A stretch of DNA of 37,358 nucleotides from the NCBI RefSeq assembly GCF_008040105.1, contig NZ_VRMG01000012.1, forward strand, positions 1 to 37,358. Reading direction: 5' to 3'. A model generated the notes under the pieces. That model was not told the origin of the DNA. It saw only the letters and a list, made by a program, of their open reading frames with translations, and did not search any database. Source of the DNA: Lacisediminihabitans profunda (GTDB lineage Bacteria > Actinomycetota > Actinomycetes > Actinomycetales > Microbacteriaceae). The translations under genes were made by a program, and so were the position numbers. Positions 18,330-26,078 of the stretch are shown one piece after another; within the stretch, counting starts at the first letter, position 1; every line of letters starts with the position of its first letter.

Positions 18330-19721
18330 TCAGCCGGTGATGCCCGCCGTCGACTCGATCACATCGGTCATCTTCTTGGAGAGCGCCTCGTAGAACATCG
18401 AGAGCGGGAACTCGTCGTCCAGCACCGCGTCGGTGAACCCCTTCGGCGGGCCGTCGAGCGGCAGGTCCCGCTTCGCCCAGGCGGACGCCGGATGCGGCGT
18501 GAGCGTCGAGGCGACAAGGTCGTAGGCGGCGAGCCAGTGCGCCGTCTTCGGCCGGTCGATCGAGTGCCAGTAGAGGTCGTCGATCTCGCGTCCGAGCGCG
18601 ATCACCACCTCGGGAACCTCGGCCCAGTCGATCGTGAGCCGGGTGTCCGTCCAGTGCAACACGTGGTGCTGGTGCAGCCAGGCGAACAGCAACTGCCCGC
18701 CGAGCCCGTCGTAGTTACGCACCCGGCTGCCGCTGATCGCGAAGCGGAAGATGCGGTCGAAGAGCACCGCGTATTGCACGAGTCTCGCGTGGTCGAGGAT
18801 CTGCGTCTGCGCCGGGGTGGCCTCGGCGAGTCCGTCGAACGCCTTCTCCAGCCGCACCGCCTCGCGGTAAGCCGTGAGGTCGCAGCGCAGTTCCTCGAGA
18901 GAGTAGAGGAAGAACGGCATGCGCTGTTTGATCATGAACGGGTCGAACGGCAGGTCGCCGCGCAAGTGCGTGCGGTCGTGGATGAGGTCCCACATCACGA
19001 AGGTCTCTTCCGTGAGGTGCTGGTCGTCCAGCAGTCGCGCCGCGTCGGCCGGCAGCTCGAGCTTGGTGATCTCGGCGGCGGCCCGCACCACGCGGCGGAA
19101 GCGAGCGGCCTCCCGATCGGCGAAGATCGCGCCCCAGGTGAACGTGGGCACGCTACGCATCGCCACCGTCTCGGGGAACAGCACTGCCGAGTTCGTGTCG
19201 TAGCCCGGAGTGAAGTCGAGAAAACGGATCGGCACGAACAGCTTGTTCGAGTAGTCGCCCGCCTCGAGTTCGGCCACGAATTCCGGCCAGATCACCTCGA
19301 TCAGCACCGCCTCCACGAGCCGCTCCGCGCTGCCGTTCTGGGTGTACATCGGGAACACAACGAGGTGCCGTAGGCCGTCGATCCGCTGCTTCTGCGGCTG
19401 GAAGGCCTCGAGCGAGTCGAGGAAGTCCGGCACCCCGAATCCGCCTTCGACCCAGCGGGCGAAGTCCACGGCAAGAGCGACGTGGTAATCGGAGTCGTGC
19501 GGGAAGGCGTCGGAGAGCGAGCGGATGTCGTCAGTGATGGTGGCGACGAGTTCGCGGGCCCGCGCGTGGTCGGCCTCGTCGGGCAGGCTGCCGTCCTTCG
19601 CCTGGAAGGTGCGGAACTCCTCGACTGCCGCCTTGAGCGACAGCCAGGCCGGAGCCGAGACGAGGTCCTCCACCACCTCGGGTTCTCCAACGATCGCGTT
19701 CTGCGTCGTGACGTGTGACAT
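18330..19721 (-). CDS. DUF6421 family protein
   Basis: A 463-residue protein of the actinobacterial family DUF6421, of unknown function. No signal peptide or membrane helix is visible, so it is probably cytosolic. HDRTH at residues 248-252 and EELRCDL at 276-282 are spaced like the His/His and Glu ligands of some zinc metallohydrolases; this is a pattern observation, not an assignment. I chose the ATG at 19721 (MSHVTTQ) because GGAGG stands seven bases before it; an in-frame start at 19754 lacks such a site. The stop is near the palindrome at 18254-18307, and the gene is convergent with the GH130 operon. Confidence 0.85.
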   Translation of the reverse strand: MSHVTTQNAIVGEPEVVEDLVSAPAWLSLKAAVEEFRTFQAKDGSLPDEADHARARELVATITDDIRSLSDAFPHDSDYHVALAVDFARWVEGGFGVPDFLDSLEAFQPQKQRIDGLRHLVVFPMYTQNGSAERLVEAVLIEVIWPEFVAELEAGDYSNKLFVPIRFLDFTPGYDTNSAVLFPETVAMRSVPTFTWGAIFADREAARFRRVVRAAAEITKLELPADAARLLDDQHLTEETFVMWDLIHDRTHLRGDLPFDPFMIKQRMPFFLYSLEELRCDLTAYREAVRLEKAFDGLAEATPAQTQILDHARLVQYAVLFDRIFRFAISGSRVRNYDGLGGQLLFAWLHQHHVLHWTDTRLTIDWAEVPEVVIALGREIDDLYWHSIDRPKTAHWLAAYDLVASTLTPHPASAWAKRDLPLDGPPKGFTDAVLDDEFPLSMFYEALSKKMTDVIESTAGITG

Positions 19722-19871
19722 GGGTAACCTCCGTTCCGGCATCGGCGGGCGCAACGAATCGGCGCCTCCTTTCCAGCCTAACGACGCTCACGCGCCGTTT
19801 GGTTGTGGTGGACGCGCGGAACCTGCGTCTACCGCGGGTCTCGCGCCGCAGTCCTGCCAACCGCTGCGGGG

Positions 19872-20687
19872 TCAGAGCCCCTTGTCGGCGAGCCAGGCGA
19901 GCAGCACGCGTTCGAACTCGTCCCGCTGCTCGACACTCGGAAGGTGCGCCGACTCGGCGAAGCGGTGCCCCTCCGCGTGGGGAATCGTGGTCAGCAGGTA
20001 GGCGTATTGGATGAGCACGATCGAGAGGTCGTGATCTCCCACGGTAACGAGGGTCGGCACGTCGATGTCGACGAGCCGGTCATACGCTGGAGGGTCGAGC
20101 GGAGTCGGCGTGGCGCCCTCGCCGCGGTGGGCCGCGTTCGCGCGATTGAGCGCGTAGGCCTCGGCGACGAAGGCCGGGTCGAGGTCCGCCTCGTCGCGGG
20201 TGGGGCCGATCGACCAGAGTCTCACCTCGAGGTCTTGTAGGACGTCCCAGTCCTCGGCCGCGAATGCCGCATCCAGCTCGTCGAACATGGCGTCTTCTGC
20301 CTCGGTGAGTTCGGTCTCGGGGAAGCCGCTCGGGCCGGATCCGATGGTGACGAGGCCGGCGACGCGCTCCGGATGCTCCACGGCCAGGTCGATCGCGATG
20401 CGGCCGCCGCGCGAGCATCCGATCAGCGTGGCCCTGGCGATGCCGAGGTGGTCGAGGAGGTCGATGGCGTCCTCCCGGTCGGAGAACGTCACGTCCTCCG
20501 AGGTCGTGGCCCCGTAGCCCCGCGCGTCGTAGCGGATCACGAAGTGGTTCGCGGCGAGCGCCGGAACGATCCCGTCCCACATGCGGAGGGTGGCGACGCC
20601 GGCATGGATGAGCAGGAGCGCGGGCGACGAGACGTGGCCATCGGTCTCGTAGTAGAGGCTCGCTCCCGGCAGTTCGAGATCAGGCAT
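19872..20687 (-). CDS. Alpha/beta hydrolase (3-oxoadipate enol-lactonase-like)
   Basis: A 271-residue alpha/beta-hydrolase. The oxyanion segment is LLIHAG (residues 25-30), the nucleophile serine is in GCSRGG (Ser92), the acid lies in TVGDHD and the catalytic histidine in AESAHLPSVEQ near the C-terminus. The order and spacing resemble PcaD-type lactonases and related esterases; the substrate is unknown. I favour the ATG at 20687 (MPDLELPG). A GTG at 20711 would add eight residues. Neither has a good ribosome site. The 271-bp gap upstream holds a strong hairpin and an orphan ribosome site. Confidence 0.85.
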   Translation of the reverse strand: MPDLELPGASLYYETDGHVSSPALLLIHAGVATLRMWDGIVPALAANHFVIRYDARGYGATTSEDVTFSDREDAIDLLDHLGIARATLIGCSRGGRIAIDLAVEHPERVAGLVTIGSGPSGFPETELTEAEDAMFDELDAAFAAEDWDVLQDLEVRLWSIGPTRDEADLDPAFVAEAYALNRANAAHRGEGATPTPLDPPAYDRLVDIDVPTLVTVGDHDLSIVLIQYAYLLTTIPHAEGHRFAESAHLPSVEQRDEFERVLLAWLADKGL

Positions 20688-20752
20688 GTCTCGAGCGTAG
20701 GCGCTTGTCACCCGTTTGACACCGGGCGTCTCACAACCGCTGCTTAACTACG

Positions 20753-20792
20753 TCAGCGGACCGGCTCGTTTCGGGTTGAGCCGGTCCGCTGA
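20753..20792 (-). repeat. Hairpin with 15-bp perfect stem upstream of the hydrolase gene
   Basis: TCAGCGGACCGGCTC at 20753-20767 pairs perfectly with 20778-20792 around a ten-base loop. It lies 66 bp upstream of the hydrolase start and 166 bp after the GntR stop. There is no U-tract on either strand. If the hydrolase promoter is near the AT-rich patch at 20905-20932, this stem would lie in its mRNA leader. It might equally belong to the intergenic palindromes seen elsewhere in the window. Confidence 0.6.
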
Positions 20793-20844
20793 ATCGCCTG
20801 GGTAAGAGGCGACATAGCGCGCGTCGGTGCGGTTCGCCCGGTGA

Positions 20845-20932
20845 TTAAACCGTCGGGATGGCGTCTCGCACCGTTCGTGCCTGCACTTTCGTACAGTGGT
20901 TACAAGCTAGCAGTATATTGGTCCTCCTTATA
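20845..20932 (-). other. AT-rich patch with a strong Shine-Dalgarno but no normal start codon
   Basis: On the minus strand AAGGAGG (20923-20929) is the best ribosome site in the window. Six bases later stands ATA (20914-20916), followed by 22 further open codons and TAA at 20845-20847. TATACT (20912-20917) could instead be a -10 hexamer. No ATG, GTG or TTG stands at the right distance, so it may be a decayed gene start, a leader peptide using ATA, or only a promoter. The rest of the gap 20688-20958 contains the hairpin at 20753-20792 and nothing else I can identify. Confidence 0.3.
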
Positions 20933-20958
20933 GGGGACAGGCGACCCCCGTTCGGGTG

Positions 20959-21651
20959 TCACTTCGGCGTGTCGGCCCAATCGGTCGATACCCGGATCGT
21001 GCCGAGCATCCTCAGCGCTCCCAGGGCCGCCGCCCTGTCGTGGTCGCGCGACGCCGCCACCAGAAGTGCCTGCGATTCGCTGAGGGCACGAAAGTCGATC
21101 TGGTCGGGGAGGTGCAGGCTACCGAGACGCACGACGTGCACCACCGACTGGATGCCGCGCCTGAGCACGGGATTCCGGGAGAGCTCGACGAGGTGGTTGA
21201 AGAATTCGGCGTTCGCGGTGGCGATCCGCTGCATGTCGCGGGTGGACAGCATCGAGACGAAGTTCTCGTGGTCGGCCTTCATCGCGGCGACGACCTCGGG
21301 CGACACCGTGGGGATCACCTCGCTGATGACGGCCGCGTAGAGGGCGAGCCAGACCACCATGGCATCCGCCGTCTGTTCGGGGCTCACCACCGCGATTCGG
21401 GTGAACCGGCTTGCCGAGGCCTCGATGATCCCGATCTCGCGCAGCCTCTGCAGCGCCTCGCGAACGGGGGTGCGGGAGACGCCGAGGCGTTCGGCGAGCT
21501 CGGAGTCGCTGATCCGCTCGCCGGGCTGCAGGCGGCCGTTGTGCACGGCGTCGAGGATCTGGTTGAACACCATGCTGACCACCGTGCTGCCGGAGAAGGT
21601 GTCATCACCGGAATCCGGCGCATCGCGCTGGTCGACTCCTGCCTCGCTCAC
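20959..21651 (-). CDS. GntR-family transcriptional regulator with FCD domain
   Basis: A 230-residue regulator. The N-terminal winged helix-turn-helix is at about residues 25-95 (GRLQPGERISDSELAERLGV, then SRTPVREALQRL), a textbook GntR signature. The C-terminal helical part, with DHENFVSMLS and HLVELSRNP, is the FCD ligand-binding domain that senses small organic acids in the FadR subfamily. GTG start at 21651, only ten bases after the exonuclease III stop, so it may be read through from that gene. A weak hairpin (about 20944-20961) overlaps the stop. The target is unknown; the downstream hydrolase on the same strand is a candidate. Confidence 0.9.
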   Translation of the reverse strand: MSEAGVDQRDAPDSGDDTFSGSTVVSMVFNQILDAVHNGRLQPGERISDSELAERLGVSRTPVREALQRLREIGIIEASASRFTRIAVVSPEQTADAMVVWLALYAAVISEVIPTVSPEVVAAMKADHENFVSMLSTRDMQRIATANAEFFNHLVELSRNPVLRRGIQSVVHVVRLGSLHLPDQIDFRALSESQALLVAASRDHDRAAALGALRMLGTIRVSTDWADTPK

Positions 21652-21661
21652 AATGCTGATT

Positions 21662-22498
21662 TTAGAAGATCATCGGGCGATCGTCATCGTCCTCGGTCGG
21701 CAGGTCGAGGTCGACGACCACGGGAACGTGGTCGCTCGGTGCGTCTCCCTTTCGCTCGGCGCGGTGGATGCTCGCTCCCGTCACCAGTTCGGCGAAGGGC
21801 TTGGAGCCGAGGATGAAGTCGATTCGCATGCCCTCGTTGCGGGGAAATCGAAGCTGCTGGTAGTCCCAGTAGGTGAATCCCTCAGGCACCCGCTCGCGCA
21901 CGACATCCTGAAGCCCGAGCGCCTCGAACTGCGCGAACGCCGCACGCTCGGGCGCCGAGGTGTGGGTGCTGTTCACGAAGTCCCAGGTGGGCCACACGTC
22001 GGTGTCGAGCGGGGCGATGTTCCAGTCGCCCATGAGGGCGAGCGGCTGCTCCGGATGCTCGGCGAGCCAGCTGCGAGTGTCGCCGGCGAGCCTGTCCAGC
22101 CAGTCGATCTTGTAGGCGAGGTGCGGGTCGTCGAGGCTCCGGCCGTTCGGCACATAGAGGCTCCAGAGGCGAACGCCGTCGACGGTGACGGCCATCGCGC
22201 GTGCCTCGAGCGGAAGGTCACCGTCGACCTCGGTCTTACTGAATCCCGGAGCGGAGGGGAATCCGCGCTCCACATCCTCCATGGGGCGGCGGCTCGCAAA
22301 GGCGACCCCGTTCCACTGGTTGAGGCCGTGCAGCTCCACCTCGTAGCCCGCCTCCTCGAAGGCGTCGAACGGGAACTGGCTCTCCTTGCACTTGATCTCC
22401 TGCATCGCCAGCACGTCGACGTCTTCACGACCCAGCCAGTCCACGACCCGGCCGACCCGGGTCCGAATCGAGTTCACATTCCAGGTTCCTACGCGCAT
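21662..22498 (-). CDS. xthA: Exodeoxyribonuclease III / AP endonuclease
   Basis: A 278-residue Mg2+-dependent nuclease of base-excision repair that nicks DNA at abasic sites and trims 3' blocked ends. Family motifs are MRVGTWNVNSIRTR at the start, LAMQEIKC with the metal-binding Glu, SLYVPNGR, MGDWNIAP and the catalytic C-terminal pair RIDFIL and SDHVPV. All active-site residues I expect are present. The ATG at 22498 gives the family-standard beginning; the longer open frame upstream is intergenic. It is divergent from pyrE. Confidence 0.96.
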   Translation of the reverse strand: MRVGTWNVNSIRTRVGRVVDWLGREDVDVLAMQEIKCKESQFPFDAFEEAGYEVELHGLNQWNGVAFASRRPMEDVERGFPSAPGFSKTEVDGDLPLEARAMAVTVDGVRLWSLYVPNGRSLDDPHLAYKIDWLDRLAGDTRSWLAEHPEQPLALMGDWNIAPLDTDVWPTWDFVNSTHTSAPERAAFAQFEALGLQDVVRERVPEGFTYWDYQQLRFPRNEGMRIDFILGSKPFAELVTGASIHRAERKGDAPSDHVPVVVDLDLPTEDDDDRPMIF

Positions 22499-22611
22499 GT
22501 CCTCAACGCTAGTTGGTTTGCGGTGTCTCACCGCATCCCGACTCCGCCGCGGCGATCGTCTGTGGTGTCGCGGCCCGGCTCGGCTCCGGCTCCGTCTCCC
22601 GGCTGCCGCGC

Positions 22612-22668
22612 TGAGGTGCCCAGTTTTGTCGCCTCTCCGGCGCTGAAGCGACACTTCTGGGCATCTCA
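22612..22668. repeat. Imperfect intergenic inverted repeat, 24-bp arms
   Basis: Arms 22612-22635 and 22645-22668 match at 19 of 24 positions, with CTGAGGTGCCCAG on one side and its partner CTGGGCATCTCA on the other, around a nine-base loop. It lies between divergent xthA and pyrE, so it is not a terminator. The other bases of the 264-bp gap 22499-22762 show nothing recognisable beyond unassigned promoters. Confidence 0.65.
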
Positions 22669-22762
22669 AGAGAATTCGAGGGCGCGCGGGGAGGGAGGGA
22701 GCGGCAGGGCACGGCGACGGCCTCGGTTTCGGTGCGGCACACGCTGCCCTAAAGTTGGGTGC

Positions 22763-23314
22763 GTGACTGACGCACGCCAGAAGCTCATCGACCACATCTC
22801 GGCGGATGCCGTGTTCCACGGGGACTTCACGCTCACGAGCGGCAAGAAGGCCACCTATTACGTGGACCTGCGCCGGGTGAGTCTCGACCACCGGGTCGCT
22901 CCGCTCATCGGGCAGGTGATGCTCGACCTCATCGCCGACGTCGCCGACGTGAGTGCGGTCGGCGGGATGACGATGGGCGCCGACCCTGTCGCCGCCGCGA
23001 TCCTGCACCAGGGTGCCGCCCGCGGGCTCGCCTACGACGCCTTCGTCGTGCGCAAGGAGCCGAAGGACCACGGTCGCGGTCGCCAGGTGGAGGGACCGGA
23101 CCTGGCAGGCAAGCGGGTGATTGTGCTCGAGGACACGTCGACGACAGGCGGATCCCCTCTCGCCGCCATCGAGGCGCTCAAGAAGGTGGGGGCCGAGATT
23201 GCCGCCGTCGCCGTCGTGGTCGACCGCGACACGGGGGCCCGCGAGATCATCGAGGCCGCCGGCTACCCCTATCTCGCGGCGATCGGGCTCGCCGACCTCG
23301 GACTCTCGAAGTGA
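22763..23314 (+). CDS. pyrE: Orotate phosphoribosyltransferase
   Basis: A 183-residue type I phosphoribosyltransferase that joins orotate to PRPP to make OMP, step five of pyrimidine synthesis. FTLTSGKKATYYVDLR near the start is the PyrE-specific block (usually LTSGR/K-x-S-x-YY-x-D). VRKEPKDHGRGRQVEG is the flexible loop. VIVLEDTSTTGGS (about 119-131) is the PRPP-binding motif, with LED in place of the commoner VDD. The GTG at 22763 fits the family start (VTDARQKLI). It is separated by one base from the following membrane-protein gene. Confidence 0.95.
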   Translation: MTDARQKLIDHISADAVFHGDFTLTSGKKATYYVDLRRVSLDHRVAPLIGQVMLDLIADVADVSAVGGMTMGADPVAAAILHQGAARGLAYDAFVVRKEPKDHGRGRQVEGPDLAGKRVIVLEDTSTTGGSPLAAIEALKKVGAEIAAVAVVVDRDTGAREIIEAAGYPYLAAIGLADLGLSK

Positions 23315-23315
23315 C

Positions 23316-25157
23316 ATGAGCGACGAACCCACCGGCGAGGACGCCCATGACGACCCGCTCGACTGGTTCTCCGACAAGCTGAACAAGGCGCCAGAGAAGA
23401 GGCAGCCGGACGACAAGGCCGCGTGGCCACCGCGCGCGCCCGGGTCCGGGGCAACCGAGCCCGACGCGGCCGCCTCCGCTGGCGGATTCCGCTGGGGGCT
23501 CACGCCGACGGTCGGCGAGACTCCGTCCGCCGCAGCCGAGCCGGCGCCTTCCGTTCAGCCCGCGCCGACACCGCCCGTCGAGCCGCCGACACCGCCCGTC
23601 GAGCCTCCGAGAGCGCCACCCGTCATGCCGCCGCCCGTCGAGCCGCGGCCCGCCCCGTCCACCTTCCCGCCCGCTCCGCCGCCCGCCCCGATGCCGCCGG
23701 CTCCCGAGACCACCCCCGCCCCGCCGGCTCCCGAGATCCCGCCCCTTCCCGAGACCCCGGTCTTCCCCGAGACCCCGGTGTTCCCCGAGACCCCGGTGTT
23801 CCCCGAGACCCCGCCCGTTCCCGAGACCCCGGTCGAACCGGTGCCGCCGTCGCCCTGGCCCTCTCCCGAGTTCCCGCCGGGCCCCGTCGCCTCCGGGTTC
23901 GTCGCTCCGGGCCGCTCGGCTCCCGGACCTGCCGCTCTCGAACCGGAACCCGTCGCCATCGATGCCGCACTCGGCGGTGCCCCGCACTCGCACGGCGAGC
24001 CGCCCACGGTTGCACTGCCGTGGGAGACGACGACACCGGAACTGCCGGCGACCGAGCTGGCTCCCGAACGCGTTGACGCGAGCGAGCTGTCCCCTGACGG
24101 CGCCGGAACCGACGGTGCGGCAACGGGCGACTCGGGAATCGACACCCTCTTCGGCCAGGACCAGTTCAAGGAATACGAGGACGAGTCCCTCATCCCGACG
24201 CTGCCCTTCGGCGTGCCGTGGGCGCCCAGGTCGCCCGACGCGGAGGATGTGGTGGCCGAGCCGCCCGCGCTCATCGAGCCCGCGCCCACGGTGGCGAGTC
24301 CGTTCGTTCCGGGGAGGATCTTCGGCGCCGGCGCCGGAGTCACGGCGCTGGGTGCCGACGTTGCGCCCGGTACCGATGCGACGCTGCTCCTCGGCCAGCC
24401 CGGCATCCCCGCGCTCGGCACCGAATCGACGATCGCCGCTCCGGCTATGCCGGCCGCTCCGGCGATGCCAGCCGCTTCGGCGATGCCGGCCGACGCGACG
24501 ATCGCCGCCCCTGCCCGGCCGCGCCGCGCGGCCGGAGAGCCGATCTCACGCAATCAGCGGATTCTTCTGTGGTCCGCCGGCGGTGTCGTCGCGCTGCTCG
24601 CCCTGATCGTGCTGTTCCTGGCTGGCACCAAGCTCCCCGGTCTGGTCGGCAACGCGCCGGTAGTCGCCGTCTCGGCGAGTCCGAGCCCCACTCCGACTCC
24701 CACGCCGACACCGACGGTGGCGGCCGGGCCCGCGGCCGTCGGCGAGCACAAGTGGGATCAGCTCCGCGGCGGGGAATGCCTCGACCCGTTCACCTCGCCC
24801 TGGGCGGAGAAGTTCACGGTCGTCGACTGCGCCGCTCCGCATCCGGCCCAAATGGTGCGTCGTGGCACCTTCCCGGCGACGGCTGCTCCAGCGGCGACGG
24901 CCAGCCCAGCGCCGAAAGCCACCGGTGCGGCGGTCTCCGACTACCCGGGAGCCGAGGCACTCAAGTCGCAGATCAACCTTCTGTGCACCGCCGCCGGAGT
25001 GATCAACCTCTCGGTGGCCGGGGCCTTCAGCGACATCCAGATCCAGGCGTCATACGCCGCGAATGCGAAGGAGTGGGCGGGCGGCCAGCACGACTACTTC
25101 TGTTTCGTGAACCGGTCGTCTGGCGAGCCGCTCACCGGGAGCCTGGCCGGCGGGTAA
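23316..25157 (+). CDS. Proline-rich single-pass membrane protein with septum-formation-like domain
   Basis: A 613-residue protein. Residues 1 to about 410 are cytoplasmic, low-complexity and very rich in Pro, Ala and Glu, including five hexapeptides of the type FPETPV and a second run of APAMPA repeats. One membrane helix follows at about 416-438 (LLWSAGGVVALLALIVLFLA), then a PT/SP-rich linker and an outer domain with GECLDPF, VVDCAAPHPAQMVRRGTF and a Cys near the C-terminus. That pattern is seen in the actinobacterial septum-formation (Septum_form) domain. A link to cell division is only suggested by the family name. The ATG at 23316 is one base after the pyrE stop. Confidence 0.75.
   Translation: MSDEPTGEDAHDDPLDWFSDKLNKAPEKRQPDDKAAWPPRAPGSGATEPDAAASAGGFRWGLTPTVGETPSAAAEPAPSVQPAPTPPVEPPTPPVEPPRAPPVMPPPVEPRPAPSTFPPAPPPAPMPPAPETTPAPPAPEIPPLPETPVFPETPVFPETPVFPETPPVPETPVEPVPPSPWPSPEFPPGPVASGFVAPGRSAPGPAALEPEPVAIDAALGGAPHSHGEPPTVALPWETTTPELPATELAPERVDASELSPDGAGTDGAATGDSGIDTLFGQDQFKEYEDESLIPTLPFGVPWAPRSPDAEDVVAEPPALIEPAPTVASPFVPGRIFGAGAGVTALGADVAPGTDATLLLGQPGIPALGTESTIAAPAMPAAPAMPAASAMPADATIAAPARPRRAAGEPISRNQRILLWSAGGVVALLALIVLFLAGTKLPGLVGNAPVVAVSASPSPTPTPTPTPTVAAGPAAVGEHKWDQLRGGECLDPFTSPWAEKFTVVDCAAPHPAQMVRRGTFPATAAPAATASPAPKATGAAVSDYPGAEALKSQINLLCTAAGVINLSVAGAFSDIQIQASYAANAKEWAGGQHDYFCFVNRSSGEPLTGSLAGG
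23745..23834 (+). repeat. Five in-frame 18-bp tandem repeats
   Basis: Units of 18 bp starting at 23745, 23763, 23781, 23799 and 23817, with consensus TTCCCCGAGACCCCGGTG, encode (L/F/V)PETP(V/P) hexapeptides in the proline-rich region of the membrane protein. Units 2 and 3 are identical. The unit is a multiple of three, so copy number can change without a frameshift. Confidence 0.9.
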
Positions 25158-25204
25158 CTCGGCGCTGCACGGTCGCGACCCGCTGAGCGTTCCGCGATCC
25201 GCGT

Positions 25205-26005
25205 TCAGTCGATGTCGACCTCGATCGGCTCCGGCTCGAGAAGGTCGGCGACGCCGCCCAGGATCTCGTCCGGCCGGAACGGGTACCGCTCGATCTCGGC
25301 CTGGTCGCTGATGCCGGTGAGCACGAGGATCGTGTGCAGCCCGGCCTCGATTCCCGCGACGATGTCGGTGTCCATGCGGTCGCCGATCATCCCCGTGTTC
25401 TCGGAGTGCGCGCCGATCTTGTTCATCGCCGAGCGGAACATCATCGGGTTCGGCTTGCCCACCACGTACGGCTCCTTGCCGGTGGCCTTGGTGATGAGGG
25501 CGGCGATGGCTCCCGTCGCCGGCATGGGGCCGTCCGCGCTCGGGCCGGTCGCATCCGGGTTGGTCACGATGAAGCGGGCCCCATTCACGATGAGACGGAT
25601 GGCCTTGGTGATCGCGTCGAACGAATAATTGCGGGTCTCGCCCACTACCACGTAGTCGGGGTCGCTCTCGGTCATCACGAAGCCGGCCTCGTGCAGGGCG
25701 GTGGTGATCCCGGCCTCGCCGATGACGAAGGCGGAGCCGCCGGGCATCTGCGACTTGAGAAAGTCGGCCGTCGCGAGGGCGGACGTCCAGAGGAACTGCT
25801 CCGGCACATCCAGCCCGGACGCCTTCAGGCGCGCGCTGAGATCCCGAGGGGTGAAGATCGAATTGTTGGTGAGAACGAGGAAGGGTTTGCCCTGGTCGCG
25901 CCACTGCTGGAGGAGGGCCGCCGCGCCCGGCAGCGGGTGGTTTTCGTGCACAAGCACGCCGTCCATGTCGGTCAGCCAGCACTCGATATCGCCGCGATTG
26001 CTCAT
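25205..26005 (-). CDS. HAD-IIA family phosphatase (NagD-like)
   Basis: A 266-residue haloacid-dehalogenase hydrolase of subclass IIA. The nucleophile motif I is CWLTDMDGVL near the N-terminus, with DMD providing the aspartate pair. Motif II is VLTNNS, motif III lysine is in VVGKPNPMMF and motif IV is MIGDRMDTDI. A C2-type cap lies between II and III. Relatives dephosphorylate small sugars or nucleotides such as p-nitrophenyl phosphate, UMP or glycerol phosphate; the true substrate is unknown. ATG at 26005 (MSNRGDIE) chosen because it directly precedes the conserved block. It is divergent from the AEC transporter by 73 bp. Confidence 0.93.
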   Translation of the reverse strand: MSNRGDIECWLTDMDGVLVHENHPLPGAAALLQQWRDQGKPFLVLTNNSIFTPRDLSARLKASGLDVPEQFLWTSALATADFLKSQMPGGSAFVIGEAGITTALHEAGFVMTESDPDYVVVGETRNYSFDAITKAIRLIVNGARFIVTNPDATGPSADGPMPATGAIAALITKATGKEPYVVGKPNPMMFRSAMNKIGAHSENTGMIGDRMDTDIVAGIEAGLHTILVLTGISDQAEIERYPFRPDEILGGVADLLEPEPIEVDID

Positions 26006-26078
26006 GGGGCCATGGTAGCGGGCGCAGATTTCGAACTCATTGCCTCCGCTACGCTGAAGGAGTTGCGGGGGTGAAGCG

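Noticed and set aside
20753-20792. tRNA or structured RNA gene
   Set aside because: Only a single stem-loop is present; there is no T-arm, anticodon arm or CCA-type end.
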